Below, in pieces: positions 11,987 through 22,425 of a stretch of DNA of 64,000 bases. Origin of the DNA: Candidatus Burkholderia humilis (GTDB lineage Bacteria; Pseudomonadota; Gammaproteobacteria; Burkholderiales; Burkholderiaceae); contig LFMX01000006.1 of assembly GCA_001184405.1 (NCBI GenBank), positions 1 through 64,000 on the forward strand, in the 5' to 3' direction. A program made the translations under genes and the position numbers. The first letter of the stretch is position 1, and every line of letters begins with the position of its first letter. The notes beneath the pieces were generated by a model. The model made no database searches and was not told the origin of the DNA. It worked only from the letters and a program-made list of their open reading frames with translations.

Positions 11987-14107
11987 TCAACTCCACCCAA
12001 GCGCAGCGATACACATATCGATCAGTTTGATAAACGGAAACGGCAGCACAATCCCGCCCAACCCATAAATCAAGAGATTGCGCCGCAACAACGAAGCCGC
12101 CCCCAACGCCCGGTACCTCACGCCCTTGAGCGCCGGCGGAATCAACACCACGATAATCAGCGCATTAAAAATCACCGCCGATAAAATCGCGGACGACGGC
12201 GATGCAAGATGCATCACATCCAGCACGTGCAACTGCGGATACGTCGTCGCGAACGCAGCAGGAACGATCGCTAAATACTTGGCGACATCGTTCGCGATGG
12301 AAAAGGTGGTGAGCGATCCGCGCGTCATCAGCATCTGCTTGCCGATCTCTACGATCTCGATCAGCTTGGTCGGATTCGAATCCAGATCGACCATGTTGCC
12401 CGCTTCCTTCGCGGCCTGCGTGCCCGTGTTCATCGCCACCGCGACGTCGGCTTGCGTGAGCGCGGGTGCATCGTTGGTGCCGTCGCCGGTCATCGCCACC
12501 AGCCGTCCTTCGGCCTGATGCGCGCGGATCGTCGTGAGCTTCGCCTCGGGCGTGGCTTCGGCGAGAAAATCGTCGACGCCCGCTTCCGCTGCGATCGCCG
12601 CCGCCGTCAGCTGGTTGTCGCCCGTGACCATCACGGTCTTGATGCCCATCTTGCGCAACTCCGCAAAGCGCTCCTTGATACCGCCCTTCACGATGTCCTT
12701 CAGCTCGATCACACCCAACGCGCGCGCCGTCCGGTTCACGCGCTCGGCGACGACAAGCGGCGTGCTGCCGCGCCGCGCGATCTCATCGACGGCATGTTGC
12801 ACGTCTTGTGGAAAGCGCCCGCCGTGCGCTTCGACGTACTGCTTGACCGCTTACGCCGCGCCCTTTCGAATCTCCTGATTGGGCAAGTCGACGCCGCTCA
12901 TACACGACTGCGCCGAAAACGCCAGAAAGTTTGCATCGAGCGTCGCCATGTCGCGTCCGCGGATATTGAAGCGCTGCTTCGCCAGCACGACGATACTGCG
13001 CCCTTTCGGCGTTTCATCGGCGAGCGATGCGAGTTGCGCTGCGTCCGCCAGATCGCGCTCGCTCACACCGGACGCAGCATTAAATTAGGATACTTGAAGA
13101 TTGCCGAACGTGATCGTGCCGGTCTTATCGAGCAGGAGGACATCGACATCGCTCGCGGCTTCGACCGCGCGCCCCGATGTCGCGATGACGTTCGCCTGCA
13201 TCATGCGGCTCATGCCCGCGACGCCGATGGCCGACAGCAAGCCTCCGATGGTCGTCGGAATCAGACACACGACCAGCGCCGTGATCGTGACGACATGGCC
13301 GGACTTCGCGGCATCGACGGCAAAGATGGAGAACGGTAGCAACGTTGCGGTGGCGAACAGCAGCACCAGCGTCAGCGCGACGAGCAAGATGGTCAGCGCG
13401 GTTTCGTTCGGCGTTTTCTGGCGCTTTGCGCCTTCGACCATCGCGATCATGCGATCCAGAAACGCCTCGCCCGGATTTACCGATACGCGCACGACGATCC
13501 AGTCCGACAGCACGCGCGTGCCGCCCGTCACCGACGAGAAGTCGCCGCCCGATTCGCGGATCACCGGCGCGGATTCGCCCGTGATCGCGGATTCATCGAC
13601 CGATGCGACGCCTTCGATCACTTCGCCATCAGCCGGAATCACGTCGCCGGCCTCGACGAGAACCACATCGTCCTTGCGCAAGTCGGTGGATGTGGTGATG
13701 CGGATCGGCGATTTCGGATGCGGATCGTTGAGCTTCTTCGCCATCACGTTGTGCTTGGCGCTGCGCAACGACGACGCCTGCGCCTTCGAGCGCTCTTCCG
13801 CGAGCGCTTCGGCGAAATTGGCGAAGAGCACGGTGAACTAGAGCCACAGCGCAATCGCGAGAATGAAACCCTGCGGCGCTTCGGCCTGACCGGCGAGCGC
13901 GGCGATCCACAAAACCGTCGTCAGAATGCTGCCCACATACACGCAGAACATCACCGGATTGCGCAACTGCGTGCGCGGCGCGAGCTTCCTGAACGAATCG
14001 ATGACTGCCGGCTTCACGAGCGACGGATCGAACATCGAACGAACCGCCGTGCGCGACTGCCCGAGATTGTCCGGACGATGCAGCGGCGTTTGAGTCTGTT
14101 GAGTCAT
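11987..14107 (-). pseudogene. kdpB: potassium-transporting P-type ATPase subunit B with three nonsense codons
   Basis: One continuous frame encodes KdpB. It includes the phosphorylation motif [12 protein letters not shown], the TGES loop ([10 protein letters not shown]), the P-domain [17 protein letters not shown] and [16 protein letters not shown]. The frame is cut by TAG at 13838-13840 (in [15 protein letters not shown], where Trp is expected), TAA at 13085-13087 and TAA at 12851-12853. The frame is kept across all three stops, so they look like point mutations. Expected length is about 690 residues and the rebuilt frame is 706 codons. The pump is dead unless every stop is suppressed, which is unlikely as two stop types are involved. 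Confidence 0.95.
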
Positions 14108-14120
14108 GCTGTCCTCGAAA

Positions 14121-15455
14121 TCAATGAGCCGCGATCATGCCGAGATGCTCGACGATCGGACCGAACGCGAGCGCCGGCACATACGTGAGCGCGCCGACGA
14201 GCAAGAGCGTGCCGAGCAGCAGCACCACGAAGAGCGGTCCGTGCGCGCCCGGATTGGCGATGCCCGCCGTGCCCGATGCCGTCAGCATCGCGATCGATGT
14301 CCCCGCGAGCACGAGCAGCGGCGTGAGCAGAATGACGATCGACACCATCTTCATCTCGAACGATTCGATCTTCTTGCCGACGTATTCCAGCGTGCGCCCG
14401 ATCATCAACCCGGCGATGAACACCGCCAGCAACGCGAACGCGAGCATGCCGTAGAGACCGGAACCGACGCCGCCGAAAATCACTTCGCCGAGCTGAATCA
14501 GCAGCATCGGTATGAGACCGCCTAACGGCGTGAGTTAATCGTGCATGGTGTTGACTGCGCCGCACGATGCCGCCGTCGTCGCCACGGTGAATAGCCCCGA
14601 TTGCGCGATGCCAAAGCGCGTTTCCTTGCCTTCCATGTTGCCGCCGGCTTGCAGCGCGGACACTTGTGTATCGACATGAAGCGATGCGAAGAGCGGATTG
14701 CCCGCCTGCTCCGCCGAAATCTCGCCGATGCACGCGGCCGCGAACGCGATGGTCATCGCAGCGAGCACGGCGTAGCCCTGCCGCTTGTCACCGATCGTGC
14801 GCCCGAACACGACGCACAGCGCGGTGGGAATGATGAGCATCGCGAGCATTTGCGCCAAGTTGGACAGCGGCGTGGGGTTCTCGTACGGATGCGCCGAGTT
14901 GCCGTTGAAGAAGTCGCCGCCGTTGGTGCCGAGCATCTTGATCGCTTCCTGCGATGCGACCGGGCCCATCGGCAGCTTTTGTTTATCGACCGCGACGGTT
15001 TGCTTGTCGGCAGTCTGATACGTCGTGGTCTGCAGCGTCGGCACGTCCTGATACGGCTGGAAGTTCTGGATCGCGCCCTGACTCACGAAGACGAGCGCGA
15101 ACACGACGGCGAGCGACGCGAGAATGTACAGCGGCGTGCGCGTCAGATCGACCCAGAAATTGCCGATGGTCTGCGCGCTGTGCCGCTTGAAGCCGCGAAT
15201 CAGCGCCATCACGACCGCGATGCCCGTCGCCGCCGAGAGGAAGTTCTGCACCGTGAGGCCGAGCATCTGCGCGAGATAGCCGAGCGTGCTTTCACCGCCG
15301 TAGTTCTGCCAGTTCGTGTTGGTGACAAAGCTGATGGCCGTATTGAACGCGGCGTCGGGCGACATCGCGGACATGGCTTGCGGGTTGGCGGGTAGCATGC
15401 CTTGCAGACGCAGCAGCGTGGAGGCTGCGGCGAGCCAGATCATCCAGGCGTTCAT
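14121..15455 (-). pseudogene. kdpA: potassium-transporting ATPase subunit A, deleted and with nonsense codon
   Basis: KdpA is the ion-conducting subunit. The start MNAWMIW overlaps the kdpF stop, but the sequence jumps straight into [15 protein letters not shown], which in full-length KdpA lies more than 100 residues later. The rebuilt frame is 444 codons against about 600 in the family, so an N-terminal segment is deleted. Selectivity-filter-type segments ([30 protein letters not shown]) remain. A TAA at 14535-14537 interrupts TMHDxLTPLGG, where the family has Ser; TCA to TAA would explain it. Confidence 0.93.
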
Positions 15456-15559
15456 GCGCGGCTTCCGGTCACGCGGCGGCGCAGGCGATCGCAGCCGCTT
15501 GTCAGCGCGATGCAAAGTCCCCAGAAAAACAGGATGCCAGTGAGGTACAGCAGGTCCAT
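15452..15559 (-). CDS. kdpF: small membrane protein at the KdpF position
   Basis: A 35-residue [23 protein letters not shown] followed by a basic tail, forms one transmembrane helix. It directly precedes and overlaps kdpA (ATGA). Position, size and topology match KdpF, the small stabilising subunit of the Kdp pump. A weak GAGAGAACGGCA precedes the ATG. It is intact although every other kdp gene is broken, so it has no likely function. Confidence 0.7.
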   Translation of the reverse strand: MDLLYLTGILFFWGLCIALTSGCDRLRRRVTGSRA

Positions 15560-15636
15560 TGCCGTTCTCTCCCCTTGTGCGGTTCTGGACAAGGTGGAGA
15601 GTACGAGGATGGGTGTAAAGGGCGGGATAAGAGTAC

Positions 15637-15756
15637 ATGGAAGGCAAGATCAATATCGATGATCTGATCACGCATCATCTCAAGCTCGATCAAATCAACG
15701 AAGGCTTCGACCTGATGAAAAAAGGCGAATCGATCCGTTCCGTCGTCGTGTATTAA
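15637..15756 (+). pseudogene. 3' remnant of class III alcohol dehydrogenase
   Basis: A 39-residue frame, [20 protein letters not shown] continuing to GFDLMKKGESIRSVVVY, matches the C-terminus of S-(hydroxymethyl)glutathione dehydrogenase (FrmA/AdhC), which ends in SIRSVVVY or close. Nothing upstream in any frame continues the protein. The next gene upstream is kdpF in opposite orientation, so most of the dehydrogenase has been deleted. Confidence 0.8.
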
Positions 15757-15777
15757 CCGAAAAAACACGTGCAAGCC

Positions 15778-16761
15778 TCATGACCGCTTGACACCGAAGC
15801 GGTCGCGATAATCCAGCGGCGTAATATCCATCGCCGATTGAAACGCTTTGCGCATCGCTTCGTACGTCTTGAAGCCGGAACTCGCCGCAATCGTCTTCGC
15901 CGGCAAACTGCCCTCTTCCAGCATGCGCCGCGCTGCTTCGATACGTGCGCGCATCAGGAACTCAGTCGGCGTCGTGCCGGTCTCTTTTTTGAAGCTGCGA
16001 TTGAAGTTGCGCACACTCATCGCGAGCCGCGAGGCCAGCTTCGGCGACGCCAAATCCTGATCGAGATTCGCCAGCATCCAGTTCTGCATCTCACGCATGC
16101 TCGGATGCTGCGTCGCATGACTCACCAGATGCGAACTGAATTGCGACTGCCCACCCTGCCGCCGCAAATACACGACGAGATCGCGCGCCACATCGAGCGC
16201 GATGTCGGGACCGAAGTCCTGTTCGACGACGGCCAGCGCCAGATCGAGCCCCGCCGTCACGCCCGCCGACGTCCAGATATCGCCCTGACGCACGAAGATG
16301 CAATCGGCATCGACATCGACATCGACCGAGGGAAAGCTTTGCTGAAGCGTGTCGGCCACGGCCCAGTGCGTGGTCGCGCGCTTGCCGTCGAGCAAGCCCG
16401 CCTGCGCGAGAAAGAACGCGCCCGAGCACAGCGCGATCGTGCGTGACAGCACCTTCGTGGAAGCCTTCAGCCATTCCACGATATCCGATGCATCGCTCAC
16501 CGCGCCTTCGATATCCCACGCGCCGACGATCACCGCCGTATGCGGAATGTTCAGCGACGACAGTTTCTTTTCCGCGTAAAGCGGAATATGCGTTTCCGAC
16601 ATCACCGGTCCGACGGCGCTCGAAGTGAGCTTGACATCGTAGCCGCCGCTGCGTCCGCGTTCTTCGAGATGAATGTTTGCGTATTTGAACACGCTCAGCG
16701 CGCCGATGGCCTCCAGCGCCTTGAAGCCCGGATAAATGATGATATCGACGGTGATTTCCAC
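15778..16761 (-). CDS. GlxA-type AraC family transcriptional regulator
   Basis: The 327-residue protein has an N-terminal DJ-1/PfpI (class I glutamine amidotransferase-like) domain (VDIIIYPGFKALEAIGALSV; nucleophile-elbow-like ALCSGAFFLAQAG). A C-terminal AraC double helix-turn-helix follows, with LASRLAMSVRNFNRSFKKE and IAASSGFKTYEAMRKAF. GlxA-type regulators commonly control catabolism of amines, amino acids or formaldehyde-linked compounds. The adjacent class III alcohol dehydrogenase scrap fits the last option, as a guess. The frame is intact. ATG at 16761 gives a standard family length. Confidence 0.88.
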   Translation of the reverse strand: MEITVDIIIYPGFKALEAIGALSVFKYANIHLEERGRSGGYDVKLTSSAVGPVMSETHIPLYAEKKLSSLNIPHTAVIVGAWDIEGAVSDASDIVEWLKASTKVLSRTIALCSGAFFLAQAGLLDGKRATTHWAVADTLQQSFPSVDVDVDADCIFVRQGDIWTSAGVTAGLDLALAVVEQDFGPDIALDVARDLVVYLRRQGGQSQFSSHLVSHATQHPSMREMQNWMLANLDQDLASPKLASRLAMSVRNFNRSFKKETGTTPTEFLMRARIEAARRMLEEGSLPAKTIAASSGFKTYEAMRKAFQSAMDITPLDYRDRFGVKRS

Positions 16762-16828
16762 AAACCCACCCTTGAACGCGGCATGAAACGAATGCGATGA
16801 GCCCGGATTGTCGCATTGAAACGAATGA

Positions 16829-18789
16829 CTACCGCTTCACGGCATTGGTCAGAATGCGTTCGAGCCGTTGCAGATCGACCGGCTTCACCAGATGATGATC
16901 GAAGCCCGCCGCCCGCGTGCGCGCGCGATCTTCTGGCTGTCCCCAGCCTGTCACCGCCACGAGCAACATGTCGCGATGCCGCGCCTGCGCACGAATCGCT
17001 TTGGCAAGACCGAAGCCGTCCAGCTCGGGCATGCCGATATCGAACAGCGCGGCGTGCGGCGCGAAATCATCGAGCGTCTGCAACGCCGCCGCGCCGTTGT
17101 AGTACACGGACGTTTCGCATCCCATGAGGCCGAGCAAGGTGGCGAGACTGTCGGCGGCGTCGCGGTTGTCGTCGACGATCATCACGCGCATGTGCCGGCA
17201 AGCGTCGATGCCGCTGATCCACATCCGCCGATACATCGGGCGCCCTCACGTCAGACAACGGCAGCGTCACGGTAAAGCAGCTTCCCGCGCCCGCGCCTTC
17301 GCTCTGCACCGCGATGCTTCCACCATGCATCTCCAGCAAGCGGCGCGCGAGCGCGAGACCCACGCCGAGCCCGTCGCCGCGCGCCGCCGTCGAATCGAGC
17401 CGGCCAAAGAGAATGAACAGACGCCCCTGATCTTCACGCGTGATTCCCACGCTGTTATCCGTGACGCGCACGACGGCGCGATCGCCTTCACGCTGCATCG
17501 ATATCTCGATCAGCCCCGGCGTCAGCGTGTATTTCGCGGCGTTGTTCGTGAGATTCGAAAACACTTGCGCGAGCCGCACGTCATCGCCATCGACCCACAG
17601 CTTCTCTTTCGGAAAGCGTACCTGCAACGTATGCCCGCCTTTTTCGATGGCCGACAAACTCAGATCGAGCGCGGCGCGCAAGGTATCCGCGAGATCGATA
17701 TGCTTGCGCCGCAACTGCAAGGTGCCGCTGCTGATACGCGCGACTTCCATCAGATCATCGACGAGACGAACGAGATGATTCACCTGCCGGTCGAGCATGC
17801 CGATGACCTGTTCGACGCGCAGAATCTGCAGACCGTTGCGCACCGGCGCAAGCGGATTGCGCAACTTGTGCGCGAGCATCGCGAGAAACTGGTCCTTCAT
17901 GCGATCCGCGTCGAGCAGACGCGACTCCGCTTCCTTGCGCGCCGATACATCGCTCGCCGTGCCGAACCATTCCTTGATGTTGCCCGCTTCGTCGAGAACG
18001 GGCACGGCGCGCGAAAGCGTCCAGTCGGTCGTCTTGTCCGCGCGAATCACGCGATGCTCCAGCTCGAACATCGAGCGTGTACGTATGGCGCGATCGATTT
18101 CGGTTTGCACGTCGGCGAGGTCTTCGGGACGAATATAGTTGTCCATCCACGATGCATTCGGCGCGGCGGTATCCGAAATAAAGCCCTGACCATTGAGCTC
18201 CAGCATCTCGCGCCAGTCCGCGCTCATCCGATAGATCGTTCGAACTCGATTGCGTCAGCGCGAGCAGCCGCGCCTCGCTTTGCTGCATGCGCTGCTGGCC
18301 ACGCATCTTTTCCGTCGATTCCCACACGGTGCATACGAGACCGTGAATCTTGCCGGCATCGTCACGCACGGGTGAATACGAAAACGTGAACCACGTCTGC
18401 TCTTTTCTGCCATGACAATTGATCAACAGCGGCAGGTCTTCCTGATAGATCGCCTGATCCGACAGCGCCGTCGCAACGAGACCGGAGACATCGTTCCAGA
18501 TTTCGGACCACACTTCGGACCACACTTCGGACAGCGGACGCCCGAGCGCGGCCGGATGTTTATCGCCGAGCAAGGTGCAATACGGCGCGTTATAGACGAC
18601 GCTCAGCGCCGGGCCCCACGCCGCCCACATCGGCACATTGGAATCGAGCATCAGCGTGACGACGGTGCGCAGCGCGTTCGGCCAGGTCTGTGGCGCGCCG
18701 AGTTCGCTCGTGGTCCAGTCATGACGCGCAATCAGCGACGCCATGTCGATATCCTTGCTCGGGCCCGCGCGGGAAGCGTCGCTGCTCAT
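16829..18789 (-). pseudogene. PAS-containing hybrid sensor histidine kinase, twice frameshifted
   Basis: Three frames give one hybrid kinase. The N-terminal PAS-like domain runs from 18789 (ARHDWTTSELGAPQTWPNAL) to about 18240. A second PAS domain, HisKA (FLAMLAHKLRNPLAPVRNGL, phospho-His in LAHKLRNP) and HATPase (FSNLTNNAAKYT) run to about 17240. A C-terminal receiver with MIVDDNRDAADSLATLLGLM and phosphoacceptor in LFDIGMPELDG ends at 16829. The breaks lie near 18235 and 17225. The H-box has Lys where LAHELRNP is usual. The receiver alone (17236-16829) stays open but lacks its own clear start. Confidence 0.88.
18501..18532 (-). repeat. 12-bp tandem repeat inside the sensor kinase
   Basis: Three near-identical 12-base units (CTTCGGACCACA type) encode SEVWSEVWSEIW in the PAS region. 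The expansion keeps the frame and adds residues compared with a single copy. It looks like replication slippage. Confidence 0.7.
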
Positions 18790-18913
18790 CAAAGATGCCT
18801 TAGTGAAGATGCCGCGCGATGCGCGCCGACAAAACAAAAACGGCTGGCCTGCGTGTCAGGCAGGCCAACGTTGGAACGTGATGATGCCGCGAGTTCGCGT
18901 GTCGAGGGAACCG

Positions 18914-21035
18914 TCAGTTTTCTATTTTTGTCATGACGGCGGTCGCGGGATCATAGCGATATCCCTTTTGCGCGAGCTGCTGCGTCATTTTTTCGCCGAT
19001 CAGTTTTTGTTGAGCCTCGCGGAACACGAGTTCGTGATCGGGCTTCATGCGTTCGAGTTCCGACGAAAGTCTTCGCAGAAGCGCGACTTCGCCGGTGCTG
19101 CGTGCATCGATGAACACCATCTTTTCGTTGGTGATGTCGAGCCGCTGTTTGAGATCCTTCGCGTACGTGACCCACTGTTCGGCGTTGTCGCGCAATTCGT
19201 CGTACGCTTTGGCATGTTCCTTCGCCTGATTCGCAAGCTGACGCTGCAACGCGACGATTTCCTGTTCGTTGGCCGCGCCGCGTGCCTGCACCGCGAGCGT
19301 ATGCATGCGCTGCGCTTCACGCGCAGCGGCCTCGCTGCGTTCGAGATCGCCCAGTTGCTGTTCCAGTTGCGATGAACGTTCGTGCGCGGCGTTGGCCTGA
19401 TCGCGCAGATCGGCGGCGGCTTCCTTCAGACGCGACAGATCGGCGGCGCTCGCGTCCTCGCGCTCTTTCATCTGCTGCTCCATGTGCCCGATGCGTTCCT
19501 GCGCCGCATTCGCTTCCTGCATGATGCGCGCGACTTCCGCTTCGGCCGCCGAATGGCTCATCTCGCGCTCGGCGAGTTGCTGCTCCAGTTGACGCACGCG
19601 ATCATCCGCCGCGGTGGCGTCTTGTTCGAGTTGCGTCGTGCGATCGCGCGCGGCGTTCAGTTCCTGCGTCAAACGTTCGGTGTCCGCCTGCGTCGATGTA
19701 TGACTGTGCTCGAATTGCACGATACGTTCGCGCGCTGCATCCAGCTCGTGCGTCAAACGTTCGGCTTGCGCTTGCGCCGATGTATAGCCTTCCTCGAATT
19801 GCGTCGCGCGTTCGTTTGCGCCGTGCGCCTCTTGCGTCAAACGCTCGACATCGGCTTGCGCGGCCGAATGCGCCTGTTCATGCTCGGCGAGTTGTTGTTC
19901 CATCTGCACGACGCGATTGCGCACCGCGCTCGCTTCCTGCGTGAATCGCTCGATTTCCGCCTGCGCAGCCACATGGCGCTTGTCACGTTCGGCTACGTGC
20001 GATTCCAGTTGCGCCGAGCGTTCGCGGCCAACGTTTGCCTCGTCTTGCGCAGTAGAAAGCGATTCTTTGAATTGCCAGATGTTTGCATCGGTGGCGGCTT
20101 TTTCTTCGCTCAGCGCGGCGAGTTGTGATCGCGCTGCATCGAGTTCGCCGGTCACGCGCACCAGATCGTCGTGCTGCGCGAGCGCTTCACTGACACGCGC
20201 GGCGGTGGCGTTGCGCTCGGATTCCAGCGCGCTCTTCGCTTCATCGAGTTCGCTTTGCACCTGAGCGATACGCGCAAGATGCTCGTTCGCCTGCGCCGAT
20301 GCCGCATCGGCCCGCGCGCCCGCCTGACTCGCCTCTTCCGCGCGCCGCTTAGCTTCCTCGACAACCGTCGGATAGCGATGCTTCAGCCGCTCGTTTTCCT
20401 GCTGCGCCTGTTCATGCTGCTGTTTGATGCCGTCGATTTCCGCGCGCGCCGCATCGTGCGCATTGCGCTGTTCATCGAGCGAGGCCAGCGCGGATTTCAG
20501 CTTCTCTTCATCGAGCGATGCCCGTTCGACCATTTCGCCGACCAGCGTCTGATTGCGCTCCGCACGATCGGTCGCCGCCGTGAGTTCTTCCCACAAGCGC
20601 GCGGCCGCATCCGACGATGCGCGCAACTTCGCTCAATTGCTGGCGCTGCGCCGCCGTCTGCGCTTCGGCGTTCTGATACTCGGCCAGCGCTTCATTGCGC
20701 TCGGCGAGCAGGTTATCGAGCCGCTGATTCACGGCATCAAGCCGCTGACGATGCGCGTCTTCCGTCTGCTCGCGCGCAGTCGCCCACAAGCGTCGCGCGA
20801 TGCCCAGCACCGAATCGCTCAGATCGTGCGGCAAATCCGCCGCGACCGGCGCAGCGGGAATCTCGGGCTGACGCGCATCGCGCCAGCGCTGCAACGCCGC
20901 TGCAATGTCGACGATGGAACCGCGACGCATCTCCGACCAGATTGTCACGGGAGAAACGGCACGGCCCTCGCCGCTCATGCGTTCCGCGATGGAAGCGATG
21001 TGTTCGTCGGTTATGTTTTGTACGTCCGCGGCCAT
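18914..21035 (-). pseudogene. KfrA-like DNA-binding coiled-coil protein, frameshifted
   Basis: The N-terminal part (MAADVQNITDEHIASIAERM, then RAVSPVTIWSEMRRGS) matches the KfrA_N DNA-binding domain. It is followed by more than 500 residues of heptad-rich coiled coil with recurring segments such as RLTQELNAARDRTTQLEQ. KfrA proteins are plasmid-encoded, bind their own promoter and act with partition systems in plasmid maintenance. The frame break is at about 20630, where QLSEVARIV leads out of frame while MRASSDAAARLWEELTAA resumes. The presence of kfrA suggests that this replicon is, or has absorbed, a plasmid or chromid. Confidence 0.82.
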
Positions 21036-21328
21036 ATGCGCCTCAATGTCCAATTCACCAGGCGAGAATTGATTCCGCGATACGTTTTACCTTTTTACCG
21101 CCGGCATTATCCGCTTTGCGCGATTACAACGCGATATCTGGGCATGTCGCATGCCAACTGCGGTTTAATGATGCCGGTCGTTACCCTGAAGTATATTCAG
21201 TGAGACGAATGGCATGGGGACAGATGTTCGCGCGCGACTGTTGCATTTACGCGCTTTTCATCATTTTGTCGCGTAAGCCGGAAAAATCGCGGCGAGCGGA
21301 CAATTCGGTTTTCCGCGTTCAGAAGGCA

Positions 21329-21356
21329 AAAGGCTCGTTGACGTCAACGAGCCTTT
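21329..21356 (-). terminator. perfect palindrome, terminator of the ammonia-lyase gene
   Basis: A 28-base perfect palindrome centred on GACGTC starts 24 bases past the minus-strand stop at 21380. Read on the minus strand it ends in a short T stretch (CCTTTTGCC). It probably ends the LysR/ammonia-lyase transcript. Confidence 0.7.
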
Positions 21357-21379
21357 AATCATTGATGCAGCGCGCGCGA

Positions 21380-22351
21380 TCACTGGCCCGCGACCAGCTC
21401 CGCAAAGCGCTGAATATCCACATTGCCGCCGCTAATCAACACGCCGACGCGTTTTCCGCTCATTTGCGCTTTCATTTTTCTTAGCGCGGCAAAGTTCAGG
21501 CAACCGGTTGGTTCGACCAGCATTTTCATACGCGATGCATAAAAGCACATGCAATCGATCAATTCTGCGTCGCTGGCGGTCAACACGTCATTCACGTCGC
21601 GCCGGATGATCGGGAACGTATAGTTTCCGAGGTGCTGGGTTTGCGCGCCATCGGCGATGGTTTTTGGCGTGTCGATATGCACGATATTGCCCGACCGGAA
21701 CGATTGCTGGCCATCATTACCCGCTTCGGGTTCGACCGCGTAAATCTCACAATCCGGCGATAACGTGCGCGTCGACAAAGCCGAACCCGACAGCAAACCG
21801 CCGTCGCCGAGCGGGACGAAAAAGGCGTCGAGCGGGCCGACTTCATCGAACAATTCTTTTGCGGCGGTGCCCTGCCCGGCCATCACGTCCGGATGATCGT
21901 AGGGCGGAATCAGCGTGAGGCCGCGCTTTTCGGCGAGATCGCGCCCGATCTGTTCGCGATCTTCCTTGTAGCGGTCATACAGCACGACATTGCCGCCATA
22001 ACCGCGCGTCGCCGCGATCTTCATGGCGGGCGCATCCTCGGGCATGCCGATGGTCGCGGGCATGCCGAGCAATTTCGCCGACAACGCGACCGCCTGCGCA
22101 TGATTACCCAATGAAAACGCGACCACGCTGCGCCGGCGCTGCGCATCGTCGAATTTCGACAGCGCGTTGAATGCGCCGCGGAACTTGAACGCGCCCATGC
22201 GCTGGAAGTTCTCGCATTTGAAGAACACCTGCGCGCCGAGTGCTTCGTTGACGGTGCGCGACGTCAGCACCGGCGTGCGATGCGCGAAACCTTCGAGGCG
22301 TTGGGCGGCGGCGAGTACGTTGTCGTAAGTGGGAAGCGTGAGATCGGTCAT
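21380..22351 (-). CDS. PLP-dependent threonine/serine dehydratase or hydroxyaspartate ammonia-lyase with altered cofactor loops
   Basis: The 323-residue fold-type II PLP enzyme has the cofactor lysine K56 in GAFKFRGA and C-terminal EPTGCLNFAAL. It removes ammonia from a hydroxy-amino acid (L-threonine, L-serine or threo-3-hydroxyaspartate). Next to a D-threonine-aldolase-like gene and a YheO-like regulator, the hydroxyaspartate option is attractive. Two changes stand out against the family: SLGNHAQ (Leu81) where SSGNHAQ is nearly universal, and GDGGLLSG (Asp183) in the tetraglycine phosphate-binding loop. Both would weaken PLP binding, so the open frame may hide a missense pseudogene. The start at 22351 (MTDLTLPTYDNVL) is chosen over 22384 by family length. 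Confidence 0.82.
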   Translation of the reverse strand: MTDLTLPTYDNVLAAAQRLEGFAHRTPVLTSRTVNEALGAQVFFKCENFQRMGAFKFRGAFNALSKFDDAQRRRSVVAFSLGNHAQAVALSAKLLGMPATIGMPEDAPAMKIAATRGYGGNVVLYDRYKEDREQIGRDLAEKRGLTLIPPYDHPDVMAGQGTAAKELFDEVGPLDAFFVPLGDGGLLSGSALSTRTLSPDCEIYAVEPEAGNDGQQSFRSGNIVHIDTPKTIADGAQTQHLGNYTFPIIRRDVNDVLTASDAELIDCMCFYASRMKMLVEPTGCLNFAALRKMKAQMSGKRVGVLISGGNVDIQRFAELVAGQ

Positions 22352-22425
22352 GGCGGCGAAAGCGGTTGAACAACCAAAGCACATTGTGATTTAGACAGAT
22401 CGTCTATATCAATACGTTTTGTATA

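Noticed and set aside
20171-21358. 395-codon open frame on the plus strand opposite the KfrA-like gene
   Set aside because: It is a shadow of the coiled-coil coding strand; its composition is arginine-rich and it lacks any motif.
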